Shown one piece after another: positions 1-9,023 of a stretch of 10,725 bases of DNA. The stretch is from Monoraphidium neglectum. Taxonomy: Eukaryota; Chlorophyta; Chlorophyceae; Sphaeropleales; Selenastraceae. A program made the position numbers and the translations under genes. Under the pieces are notes generated by a model. The model did not search any database, was not told the DNA's origin, and saw nothing but the letters and a program-made list of their open reading frames with translations. The stretch is from NCBI RefSeq assembly GCF_000611645.1, contig NW_014011581.1:1-10725 (forward strand), given 5' to 3'. The first letter of the stretch is position 1. The number at the start of each line of letters is the position of its first letter.

Positions 1-2158
1 CCGCGCCGCCGGCCGCGGGGGCGGGCCAGCCGCCGGCGGCGAGGCCGTCGGGGCCGTAATCGCTGCTGCCGGAGCCGGACCCGCCGCTATCCTCGGACCA
101 GCTGCCCGACTCGTCCTCGTCCTCGTCCTCATCCTCGTCGTGCGCTCCGAGGGACGACTGGTGGGCACAGGGACGGGTGCACAGTTGTGGGCGCGCAGCA
201 AAGAGAGGGCAGCAAAGAGAGGGCAGCAAAGAGCGGGCAATGATGCAAGCGCCACGCTGTGCTGCGAGCAGGCCGCGCATGCGTCCACACTCGGCTGCGG
301 AAGGCCGGCCGCCTGCTTGACTTCCTGCTCGACCTTGCCAGCGCCCCAAAACCTCTGCCCCACCGCGAGGCACCCCGGACCCCCTGGTCCCTCTGCTGAA
401 GAACTGCGGCCAGCGCCTCTCGCCGCAACGAACACCGCCTTAAGCCCGCGTGGCAGGGACCCCTCACCTCACTCCCGAGCGTCCGGCCGGCGCCGCCGCC
501 CCCGCTGCGCGCGGCGGGGATGGCCGCCGCGCCGCCCCACAGGGCCCCAACGGAGCCGCCAACAGCGTCTGCAAAGGCATCAGCGGAGGCCGCAAGGCGT
601 CGCAGCTGCTGTAAACGGGTGCCTTGCGGAGTTCACGCGCACGCAGCACCAGCAGAGGGCCCATGCCTGACCCTGCTTAGGCAATGATGCTGGCGCACCC
701 GCGCTCGCTGGGCTGCAGTCCTGCGCCCTCCCACCTGACTCGTCCGTGGCGCTGGGCCCCAGCCCCAACCCCAGCCCCAGCGACGGCGCGGCCGCGCTCC
801 CCAGGAGTGGGCTCTCCTGCGGCGGCAGCAAGCGAGGTGGTGCGTCGTCAGTGCTGGCGGCAGCAAAGGGCCCCTCTATCCCGCCACCCGCGTCACCCGG
901 ACCGACCGCACCCCGGCCGAGACGGCCGCTCACCCCCGCCGGCCGCTTGCGCCGCAGCGATGACGGCAGCAGCCCCGAAGCCAGCAGCCCGCCCGACGGC
1001 GGCGGCGTCGCGCCCAGCCCCTCCTCGTCCGAAGGCTTCCTGCTGTGTGTGCTGTGCGCGCCGTGCGCCCCGCCCTGCGCGCCGGTGCTCTCGCTGCGCG
1101 AGTAGCTGGGGCCGCGCAGCCGCAGCAGCGCCAGCTGGCGCGCGATGAGGCCGTGCCAGTGCTGCGCCTCAGCTAGGGACGTGAAACAGAGGCCGCAGGA
1201 AGTGTATGCCTTGGTGGCTAGCCAGCTCGCCGGCCAGTGCACTTGAATGCAGAACTGCGGGCGCGCGCGAATCGGGGGTCGCCGGGGGCAGCGCTGGGTG
1301 GCGCCATGCGTGCGCCGCGAGAGGATGGGCCGAGAGCCGAGCGAGCACCCGCCAGCAAGAGACAGCATCGAACCGCGGATGTTGATGCTGATACTAATGC
1401 TGCGCGGCACGACCGCCGGACGGGCTGCATTACCCCCATAAGCTTGGAGCTCTGCTGCACCGCGCTTTCGCCTGGGGGAGCCGCATGTTGGATGGCCGCC
1501 TGCATGGGCGCCGCCATTGCCGTCTTTGCACCCTCGCCCTCCGCCGCCCGCGCCCGCGAGCCTGGGTGGCGCACCAGTTCGATAGGCTGCCCCTTGGCGG
1601 TCGCCGCCGCCGTCACGGTCCAAGTGCCCGGTGGCCGAATGGTGCGAGGCTGCCGCTGCATGTCATCCGCTGACTCAGGCTCGAGCCTGCAGCCGCGGTC
1701 CAGCAGCCAGGTCTTCTCGGGCGCGTCCTCCGCGCCCCCGAGGTGCTGCGTCTGCAGGCGGTCGGAAAAAAGGCGCACGCGCCGCTGCACGACGACGTCA
1801 GTGAAGCGGGTGGTTTTGTAAACGACGCCCTCCGCGACGGGCACGCCTGGCGGGGCGGCGCGGGCGCGCGTGGATCGCAGGAGGTGGCGAAAATCAGCCA
1901 GACCGTCCGCGGCTGGACAGGCGAGAATGACTTTGTGAAGGTTCGTGCTGGGGGGGAGGGCGCTGCGAGGAACACACCGACAAGCGGTGACGATGGTTGT
2001 GCGGGCGCGGACAGCGGCGCGGCGTGGCCGGTCGCCGCTCCTGCAGAGCAGCCCACAATAGCTATAGGTAGTTGCGAGTTGCCGCACAGCAACCTCGCCG
2101 TGGACCGCAGCTGCCGACCTGTGCCAATCGCGGGCCGCTGGTCGCCATGCTGTTCCAT
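1..2158 (-). CDS. PH-domain protein, EDR2-like candidate, 3' end outside the window (spliced, 5 exons)
   Basis: Likely a membrane-associated protein that binds lipid or protein through a pleckstrin homology (PH) domain. Exons on the minus strand are 2158-2119, 1846-1434, 1254-699, 568-468 and 157-1, continuing off the left edge. Introns have GT...AG ends and all phases agree, giving about 422 residues so far. The PH fold appears as EGVVYKTTRF near residue 19, then RRVRLFSDRL, then TWLLDRGCRLEP near 59-70. After an insertion come FCIQVHW (152-158) and a final helix with FTSLAEAQHW, whose Trp184 matches the conserved PH tryptophan. A Ser/Gly/Pro linker follows, then a run of ten Asp/Glu residues (377-386) and a Ser/Gly-rich stretch. 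The ATG at 2158 has A at -3 and G at +4; an in-frame ATG lies at 2170. An alternative acceptor would start exon 2 at 1947, adding sequence with lower third-position GC. A PH domain near the N-terminus suits EDR2-like PH-START-DUF1336 proteins, but no START domain is visible, so the family is inference. Exons 2 to 5 are firmer than exon 1. Confidence 0.6.
197..238. repeat. 14-bp tandem repeat, three copies
   Basis: Three head-to-tail copies of AGCAAAGAGAGGGC; the third has one substitution (GAGCGGGC). It lies in the proposed fourth intron (467-158) of the PH-domain gene, between the branch and exon regions. It looks like an ordinary intronic minisatellite. Confidence 0.85.
757..780. repeat. 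6-bp tandem repeat CCCCAG/CCCCAA coding for Leu-Gly repeats
   Basis: Four consecutive hexamers (CCCCAG, CCCCAA, CCCCAG, CCCCAG) lie inside exon 3 of the PH-domain gene. Read on the minus strand they give alternating Leu-Gly in the low-complexity linker after the PH domain. Slippage of such a tract would change protein length in frame. Confidence 0.8.
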
Positions 2159-2170
2159 GCTGATGAACAC

Positions 2171-3227
2171 CAGCTATAATCGTGATTTTTCAGATAACAG
2201 GTTGGACTGCATGATAGGACGCAGCATGGACCGACTGCAGGCTGATCGCAGCAGTTGACATGCAGCTCGCTGATCAACTCGTCGTGGTAGTCAAAGGAAT
2301 TGATGCATAACAAGCAAAGGCTCGGTTGGGATAAACTTGCGATTCGTGGTCCTTTGTGCACCGGCCTCCGACAGCCGCTGCAGCAGTGCGAATGCTCTTG
2401 CTGGGTGCGGCTGCGCCAGCTGTTTCGGGTGTGCAAGCTGCTATGGCTCAGCATGGTGACGCATGGGTAGCACATACTGAGGATCAGCTGAACCCTTCCC
2501 GAAGCCCCTCAGTATGTAGAGCATTCTCCTCGGAGTCCCAGTGCCAAGCATGTCAACACGTGCACCACCCATGTGGGCACAGGCCAGGCTCAGTGGGGTG
2601 TGCAGCCTGACATAGCGTGCTTGAAGGCCTTCCTAATGGCTGGCTATCATCTTCAGTGGAATCACTGCTATGATAATTCAATATTACACAATCACGCAAC
2701 AGATAAATCTCGGCCAGCCGGCCATCTGAACGTGGACTGGTAATGCACCGTGTGGACTGCTGACTATCGCGCAATGAGTGATGCACTACTTGCCTATTCT
2801 GTACAAGCATTCTGATTGTGTGGATTCATCCATTACAGGCCCATATCGCTGCTCCACGTGTATTGCGCCAAGGTCAGGAGATGACAAGAGTCGAGAGCAG
2901 TGATGTTGCAGCTTGGCACGAGATCGGCTGAAGCCCCAACACGAGCTCCAGCAATTAATATTGTTATTGAAGCCAGGTTTTGAGGCAAGGGAACTCGCGT
3001 GCATGCTACAAGCACGCATACGGCACCAAGCGAGCGCTCGACAGTGTCAGAGAGTGGACAAGCGGAAATTCTTGGCGGGGCGCACTAAGTTTTCACGAGT
3101 ATCAAGAGGCATTGAATCGACAATCGATTTTCTTGGTTGGCTCTACCATCTCGTGAACCCGCTGCAACAGCAGCGTCGGTTCGGCCGAGCGAAGGCCAAA
3201 GTGGGGGTTGCGGGTTCAGCTGGACAG
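2171..3227. other. Divergent intergenic / promoter region
   Basis: This stretch separates the start of the minus-strand PH-domain gene from the plus-strand R-SNARE gene. It is visibly less GC-rich than the flanking exons, with AT-rich pockets around 2165-2200, 2670-2710 and 2950-2970. Open frames on either strand are short, rich in Cys and His, and show no family resemblance, so I call no gene. It should hold the promoters of both genes. A TATAAT-like string near 2175 is too close to the minus-strand start codon to call a TATA box. No transcription start can be placed from sequence alone. Confidence 0.5.
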
Positions 3228-3463
3228 GTGAGCGCCGTCAGCGTAGGTGAAGCATACTTTACGTTTTTCTGATGTGACAGCGGCTACTTGCCGTATGGCG
3301 CAGAGGGTGCGCACGCCTCGACGCTGCATGCGCTGCGTTACATCTTCGTTGTTGCAGGCACCCGCAAGAGGCAAGCCCATGGCGTCGGCCTTCCTTGGCA
3401 CGGCTGATTTAAAGATCAACATGCTCCCTCCTTCGCGTCCTGACCTTATCCCGTTTGCCACAG
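3228..3463 (+). other. Probable 5'-UTR intron of the R-SNARE gene, two possible acceptors
   Basis: A strong donor (ACAG|GTGAGC) begins at 3228. Two good acceptors follow: TTCGTTGTTGCAG ending at 3357, and TTATCCCGTTTGCCACAG ending at 3463 with a CTGAC branch-like motif upstream. The longer form leaves no ATG between 3464 and the start codon at 3549. The shorter form keeps an ATG at 3380 whose frame runs out of phase across the start codon and ends at 3558. Placement is by motif only; no expressed sequence was available. Confidence 0.45.
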
Positions 3464-3548
3464 GCACGCATCGTATCCCCCCTGGTCGCCACAACGCCAC
3501 CGGCGTGCCCCATCTCCCCTGTAGAGCACAGCGCATCCACGGCCCCAC

Positions 3549-5672
3549 ATGCCGCTAATCTACAGCGCCGTCGCGCGCGGCGCGGCTGTGCTGGCTGATT
3601 ACAGCGTCTTTGCCGGCAACTTCAACCCCGTTGCCAAGGACTGCCTGTCCAAGGCACAAGGGGCAGGGCGCTTTAGTCACACAGTCGACAACCACCTGTT
3701 CAGCTTCCTGGCAGAGGACGGATACAGTGAGCTCCTGTTAGCAAAATCCACTTGAAATTGATAAGCGCTTGAGGAAAAAAAGAATTGGTTGAGCTGGGAC
3801 CGCCGCGAGTGGCATATCGTTGCGTGGTTCCCCTCACCCTGAGCCACAGTCCAGCCAAGAGCTCCCAGCGACGCCAACCCCTCGGCCCGCCATCCCCACC
3901 TGCCGCGCCCCGCCACACAAAATGCCAGACTTTGTCGTCGTCACGGACGATGCCGCGGGGCGCACCATACCCAACGCATTCCTGGATCGCCTCAAGCAGG
4001 ACTTTGTGGACAGGTGGGGCTGCATTGGAACGAGTGCCACACAGGCTGGATAGGTGCAGTCTTCACCAAGATTGGTCAAGATTCACAAGGCCAGCCGCTC
4101 AACAGCAGCAGCACAAATCATATAAAAACGTGCTATCGGTGCCTGCAGTGTTGTCGGAACGGACAGTGGCCCTGGGCAGCTATGCATAGCACGGTGGCTG
4201 GTGCAGTGTTCTCTGAGCAGCATCCTTTGCCTTACACAGCCTTTGGGAAGTCGCGAAGCGCAGCTGTCTGCACAGAAGGATTGAAATAGGCCGCACCTTC
4301 CCCCACTGCTGACTACCAACAACCGCTATCCACTCCAAGGTATGGCGACAAGGGCAAGACCGTTCCTGAGGGTGGTCTGAGCAACTACAGGTGCGTGTGC
4401 ACGGGGCCAACCCATGCTGCTCGCTGCACCGGGGTGACTGGCAGGAGGGCGCCTGCCGACCAGGACGGCTTCCAAGCATGGGTTGGCCCCAGGGGCGCTC
4501 AGACAGCTTCCCGTCCAACCTCTGCTCAACAAGAAAGCCCGCTGCGCCTCGTATGGTTTGTGGCCCGCCGAGCACAGATTAGCAACCACCAATCGGGCCA
4601 CACGAGATGCACGTCATCGTGTCTAAATGAGTTGCACTGCCACAACTTGCGGTCCTCCTGCTGCTGCTCAGGAACAAGCTGAAGGACCTGATGGAGCACG
4701 CCACCCAATTCCCAGAGGAGTACTCCAAGGTTTCAAGCGTCCAGAAAAAGGTACGTGCCGGCCTGGGCTGTGCTGGCGCCTTCATTGATTGCGCCTGGTG
4801 TGCACCCTTGTTGCCAACGCCAGTGGTTTTGTCCTGGTGTGCGCGTCATACTGCTTTCAGGCATGCCCCTGGCTGGCGCGCACGGCATTCAACCCCTGAA
4901 AGGTGGAGGAGGTGAAAAACATCATGGGTGACAACATCGAGAAGGTGCTGGCCAGGGGGGAGCAGCTGGACCTGCTGGTGGACAAGACGGACAACCTCTT
5001 GTTCGAGGTTGGTGACGCGATCTGGAGTGATCTGGAATGATCTCCTCCTCCTGGTCTGGATACCAGCTGAGGGGAGTGACATGGTGCTGACGGGGCAAAA
5101 GCAGAGCCACTCATGGTTTGCCCTGCAGTGAGCACGGTCCTCCCTGCCCGCTCCCGGCACACGTCGGTGCGTGCGTGTGCACCGCAAATCTCGGACATCG
5201 CAGGCGGACCGGTTCGTGAAGAGCGGCCGCGCCCTGCGCCGCAAGATGTGGTGGCAGAACTGCAAGATGAAGCTCGTGATGGCGGGCGTGGTGGTGATGG
5301 TGCTCTTCATCATTGCAATGCTCATCTGCTTCAGCGGCGGCGGTGAGTTCGGGCGCCGGTGCGGCCGGCTAGCTTCAGGGCGGCGCGAGGGTGGGACGAG
5401 GTGTTTGAGAACCCATCTGGAGCCTGGAAAGTGGCCGAAGAGTGCTAAGGAGAATCCACGCGCTGTGTTCCCCTCCAAGGAACCTTGACAAGTTTGCCCT
5501 GCGCCGCGTCACCTGCGTCACAGGCACCCGCTGCATCAAGAAGAAGGCCCACGCCAGCCCCAGCCCATCCCTCGCGGCGCCTGCCGCCCCCGCCCCTGCG
5601 CCGGCGGTCGGAGGGGCAGGCAGGCAGTTACTGTTTGATATGGCACACGTTGCATTTGACCACACATTCTGA
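3549..5672 (+). CDS. Longin-type R-SNARE, VAMP72 / VAMP7-like (7 exons)
   Basis: A vesicle R-SNARE that pairs with three Q-SNARE helices to drive membrane fusion. Plant VAMP72 proteins act in traffic from the trans-Golgi or endosomes to the plasma membrane. Exons are 3549-3726, 3929-4013, 4340-4390, 4672-4750, 4903-5007, 5204-5342 and 5524-5672. All six introns are GT...AG, phases agree, and the product is 261 residues. The longin domain covers about 1-100: it opens MPLIYSAVARG, and later has DDAAGRTIPNAFLDRL. The SNARE motif spans about 128-185, including NIEKVLARGEQLDLLVDKTDNL, with Arg149 as the zero-layer arginine. A basic Trp-containing stretch (RRKMWWQNCKMK) precedes a single membrane anchor at about 190-209. 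Cytosolic N-terminus and a lumenal C-terminus are expected. The usual family length is near 220; the excess is a 50-residue Ala/Pro-rich tail, mostly from exon 7, the least certain exon. Reading through the last donor would instead end at 5488. The identification is strong; the exact C-terminus is not. Confidence 0.92.
5019..5043. repeat. Short 10-bp tandem repeat in an R-SNARE intron
   Basis: GATCTGGAGT is followed directly by GATCTGGAAT and then a partial GATCT. It lies just inside the fifth intron (5008-5203). Probably simple duplication with no function. Confidence 0.6.
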
Positions 5673-6030
5673 TTACCTGATGGATTGACTGCTTCTTGCA
5701 ATACCCAGTGGTGCACGCACAAGGTCAAAGCTGCGGCGGTTCCGCACAGTAATCACCAGTGGATGTCAGGTATCATTGGACCCAGCTACACAATCATTTG
5801 CATCGGATCGCTTTCTTGGCGCTTACCCGGCATGAATGAATGTCATTGGGGGCTGCATTGCTGACAACAAGGTCCAGCTGCCCCCTCTTTGCTCACCTGC
5901 ATGCATAATCCCTGCATCACGGGCTTGATGTGGCATGCGCAGCTGAGCTGGTCAAGCCAATATCGCTGATGGCCTTGGTCCATGCTTGCTCTGTTGAGCG
6001 CGAGCAGGTTCCAGGCCCAGCATCTTACAC

Positions 6031-6070
6031 ATGCATCATTCTGCAAGCCGATGCATTGCTCTGCAAGCTG
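6031..6070. repeat. 20-bp imperfect tandem duplication in the R-SNARE 3' UTR
   Basis: Two adjacent 20-base units (6031-6050 and 6051-6070) match at 16 positions, sharing ATGCAT and CTGCAAGC blocks. All four differences are transitions. The unit sits in the likely 3' UTR of the R-SNARE gene, about 50 bases before the poly(A) signal. Confidence 0.7.
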
Positions 6071-6123
6071 GTTTGATATGCTTGCTGGGCGGCTCCAAAA
6101 GCGGGCGAGCACACACAGGACCT

Positions 6124-6128
6124 TGTAA
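6124..6128 (+). terminator. TGTAA poly(A) signal, probably of the R-SNARE gene
   Basis: TGTAA is the common chlorophycean polyadenylation signal, and this is the only plus-strand copy found between the R-SNARE stop codon and about 8 kb. It would give a 3' UTR of roughly 470 bases, which is normal for these algae. Cleavage would be expected 10 to 20 bases downstream. Confidence 0.5.
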
Positions 6129-6866
6129 CACTCCAGGCCTAACTCCTTTTCGGACGGCGGGGGGCGCCGAGAGTCAGCGCTGGCGGGGGGGGCGCGGGGG
6201 AGTAGGGGTGCCGTCACTGCATGCACCAGCCATGACTCAATCAGGAACCGGCTTGTGCCGCCCGGCTTTCTTCACTTCTCTGACCCTCCTCATGCAGCGA
6301 GCTGCTGTTTGTTTACCGGGCCCCCAAGAGCAGGGGTAGTAGCGCAACCGGATTTGGTTACAAGTGCTGCACACTAGGGATGGCCGACAGGGACGTGTTC
6401 CGGTTCAAAGCGATTGTGGGGCGCAGCGGTCACAGGAAAGGGCTGTGATCTGGACGAGGCGACGCCGTGCAACCGCGCACGTGCACAGTTCGGTTTCTGG
6501 CGAGCGGGACGCCGCTGCGGCGGCCGGCGGTGGTGCAAAAGGATCAGGCGGGGCTATATGGGCGACGAGCACAAGGGCCATCGGGGGTTGTTTTGGTCAA
6601 GAGGGCAGCACATTGTGCAAAACAAAACTCACAAACAGGCCCGCGGCACAGCCCGCATCTGACAGGCGCGCTGGGCAGGCCCCAAGGCGCACGTCAACGG
6701 GAGGTTTTGGGTGTCTGTGGCAAAGCACGGGGTGCGCATACTGCCGCGTTCGCCGCGGGCGGGCGACTGGAAACAGACACCACCATATTCAAAAAAGTTC
6801 AGCAGCGCAGCCATGGGTGGCGCAAGTCCCGCGTCGCAGGGCGGCAGGGCGGACACTGGCAGGGGT

Positions 6867-6893
6867 CTGGCGCCTTCGCGCCGCCGGCGCCAG
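6867..6893. other. GC-rich inverted repeat (8-bp stem)
   Basis: CTGGCGCC at 6867-6874 is perfectly complementary to GGCGCCAG at 6886-6893, with an 11-base loop. In such GC-rich DNA this could be chance; no gene context supports a function. Confidence 0.4.
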
Positions 6894-7088
6894 GCCAGAT
6901 GTATGGGTTTCGCTTCCCCCCGCGGCTCAGATCAGCAGCAGCACGTAAAGGACGCGCGGGCGACACACAGGTTTCATGCAGCTGGGTCACGACAGCCCCT
7001 GCTTTGTCATCCGTCCGTCGCCTGGGCTCCGCGTATGCGGCGCGACCCAGCTCCACACACCAGCAGCGGGCTGGAAGGGCGTGTCAGC

Positions 7089-7110
7089 GTGATGTATGCG
7101 TGATGTATGC
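7089..7110. repeat. 11-bp perfect tandem duplication
   Basis: GTGATGTATGC occurs twice in direct succession, followed by ATGAGC. It sits in the gene-free convergent region. Probably a slippage product. Confidence 0.75.
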
Positions 7111-8032
7111 ATGAGCAACTACTATACAGGTGAGGGAGCGCGGCCGCGCGCACGGCGCCGCACGGACGACCCCGCCCCCGGACGCGCGCCCGCCGGCTCC
7201 GCGGGAGCCCGCGTGCGCGCGCCCCAAAAGGCTCGGTGAAAAATGCGAGACACAAGCGGGATGCGACAGGCGCGTGTCATCGGTCGGGAACGGGCGCAGC
7301 TTGGTGTTTATGTTCAGTTCAACAAAGGTGACGGCGGGGCGGCGCGCCCGCGGGCGTCATTGGGGGGGCGGCTGGAGTGTGGGCATGCCCGGCTTGAACA
7401 GTGTGGAGCTACAACAAAAAAACACCGGCGACAGCGGAGCCCCACGAAGGGCTCTTGTGTCGCACTTTCCTTGACCGAGCCAGACGGCTCGTAAAAACAA
7501 GGGCGCGTCGGCGGCAGGGCCGCGGCGGCGCCGAGCCACCCCGCGCTTGGGGCCCGCACGCCACAAGGCGCCCATGGGCGGCCTGCTCCGCGATGGGGGG
7601 GGTGGGGTGCCCCCTGCGCCATAAACTTCAGCACGCAGCTCCCAGTGGCACACGCCCAGCGCCGTGCACGCAACGGGCCGCCCAAAACGGCGGGTGCGGC
7701 CGGCCGCCAGGAGTGGCCCTTGGGGGCAACGTCTGCCCAACCTCCTCTCCTCGCTCACATGAGCCCTCAGCGACACTTCCCCATCCAAGTTGGTTCAGGA
7801 CACACCACCAGGACCCCCGCTTGATGCCAAGGCCACTGTTTGGCACGACAGGCGGCAAAGGAGGGTCCAAGGGGGTGTGGCATGGCGGAATGCTGGTGCT
7901 TGTGCCATGTCCGAGCTCAGGGGGAGGCGTGCGTCAGCACAACTGGTGACGGGGCGTTGGAGCGCCCCGCCCCTTGCAAAACATACATAAATGCACCTTT
8001 GTATGCTGATGCATCCAAAAGCCTCCCTCAAG

Positions 8033-8050
8033 GGGGCGTGGGAACGCCCC
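8033..8050. other. Inverted repeat (7-bp stem, 4-base loop)
   Basis: GGGGCGT pairs with ACGCCCC across a GGGA loop. The stem is short and the region is very GC-rich, so function is doubtful. There is no U-tract, and bacterial-type termination is not expected here. Confidence 0.35.
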
Positions 8051-8404
8051 TGGAAGGGGGCGGCCGCCGGTGGGCAGCAGGCCGAGCGACGGCCATTCCG
8101 CGTGGGCACGGCCACCCAGGCGGCGGCGGTCCCGCTCGGCGCGTCCGTGCATCGGTGCAGTGCTAACAAGTCGGGGTGCGGCTCTTGACCAGCTTGCCCC
8201 ATCTCGCTTCCGCCGGCGAGGGCGTTGCTAGTTTCTTCCTCGATCGACCGCCCTCCATACAACACTGCTCAAAGCCTCTTCCGACTCAGGTTCCCTCCAA
8301 ACTCCCGCCAGGGGCAGCGCTTTGACAAACGACGGGGTGCGCGTGCAAGTGCTGATGATTTGAGGCAGGCCCCGGCCGGCGTGGCGCCAGCCTGGGCAGA
8401 TGCA

Positions 8405-8409
8405 TTACA
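8405..8409 (-). terminator. TGTAA poly(A) signal, probably of the minus-strand alanine-rich gene
   Basis: TTACA on the plus strand reads TGTAA on the minus strand, about 615 bases beyond the stop codon at 9024-9026. No copy was found between the stop codon and this one. Expected cleavage is near 8390. Other minus-strand copies at 6357 and 6025 are too distant to be preferred. Confidence 0.45.
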
Positions 8410-9023
8410 GCACGCCCCCACTCGCGGGGCACGCTGGGTGCGCGGTGTACAGCTGTTCCCTTGCGGGCGCAGCCCGCGCGCGCGGCGGGCCCTGGCCGCC
8501 GGCCGCATGTAGCAGCACTGCGAGCCCAGCCTAGCTTTGGGCACCACTGCAGACTCAGGAAAAACAAAGAGACCGCCCCGGCCGCAGCGGGGCGCCGAGC
8601 GAGGCGCCGCCTGCAGCGGCGGCGAGGCCCCGGCTGGTGCGAGCTGCATTGTGGGCATGCCTGCCGGGCCGGGCCGGTCCCGACGCGATGAGCGGAATAT
8701 CATAAAGGACCTACCCATCGTAGTGCTTGTATGAGCGTGGGTGGGAAGGCAGCGATAAGCCCCTGGGCCAGGGGCAGTGCCAACTTGGCTCAGCCACACC
8801 CAGCGACAGTGCAGAGCCGCGAGCCGCCGCGCAACGGGCAGACGCGAGGGTGGGGGCCGCGAGCGGCGGCGCCGCGCCGGGCAGGCCGTAACTGGTTTGC
8901 CCGTGGGCGCCGACATCCGCCAAGCGCCCGCCGAGCAGCTGCCACGAGAAATTTCATTTGCACCAGGGCCGCGCCCGCACAGCATCATGCTGATGATCAA
9001 GTCGGCCCACGCACGCCGCGCGG

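Larger units (their letters stand above)
6141..8390. other. Convergent intergenic region without a supported gene
   Basis: This stretch lies between the proposed 3' ends of two genes that point toward each other. Open frames exist on both strands because GC is high, but their translations are Arg, Pro, Gly and Cys-rich. They show no family motif, and no chain of phase-consistent exons could be built. Visible structures are a hairpin at 6867-6893, a short repeat at 7089-7110 and a hairpin at 8033-8050. A non-coding RNA or a rapidly evolving gene cannot be excluded. Confidence 0.5.

Noticed and set aside
580..1623. Minus-strand 347-codon open frame taken as one gene
   Set aside because: Only its part from 1254 to 699 resembles coding sequence. 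The upstream part is the intron before FCIQVHW and the downstream part runs past a good donor at 698.
2062..2475. Minus-strand 137-codon open frame as extra N-terminal exon of the PH-domain gene
   Set aside because: It is Cys- and Ser-rich, has low coding character, and its frame does not join the PH exons. A 40-base first exon from 2158 fits phase better.
5843..6226. Minus-strand 127-codon open frame with a polypyrimidine/AG upstream
   Set aside because: The translation is rich in Cys, Trp and His without any family pattern, and it overlaps the likely R-SNARE 3' UTR.
6395..6420. GGTTCAAAGCG, considered as a tRNA B-box
   Set aside because: It lacks the CC that ends the B-box consensus, and no matching A-box or cloverleaf could be drawn around it.
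6380..6448. 22-codon plus-strand ORF starting MADRDVFRFK, considered as a first exon
   Set aside because: The start looks protein-like, but no good donor or following exon in phase was found, and it is short enough to be chance.
6467..7114. Plus-strand 215-codon open frame
   Set aside because: The composition is random, there are competing open frames in the same span, and there is no domain or splice support.
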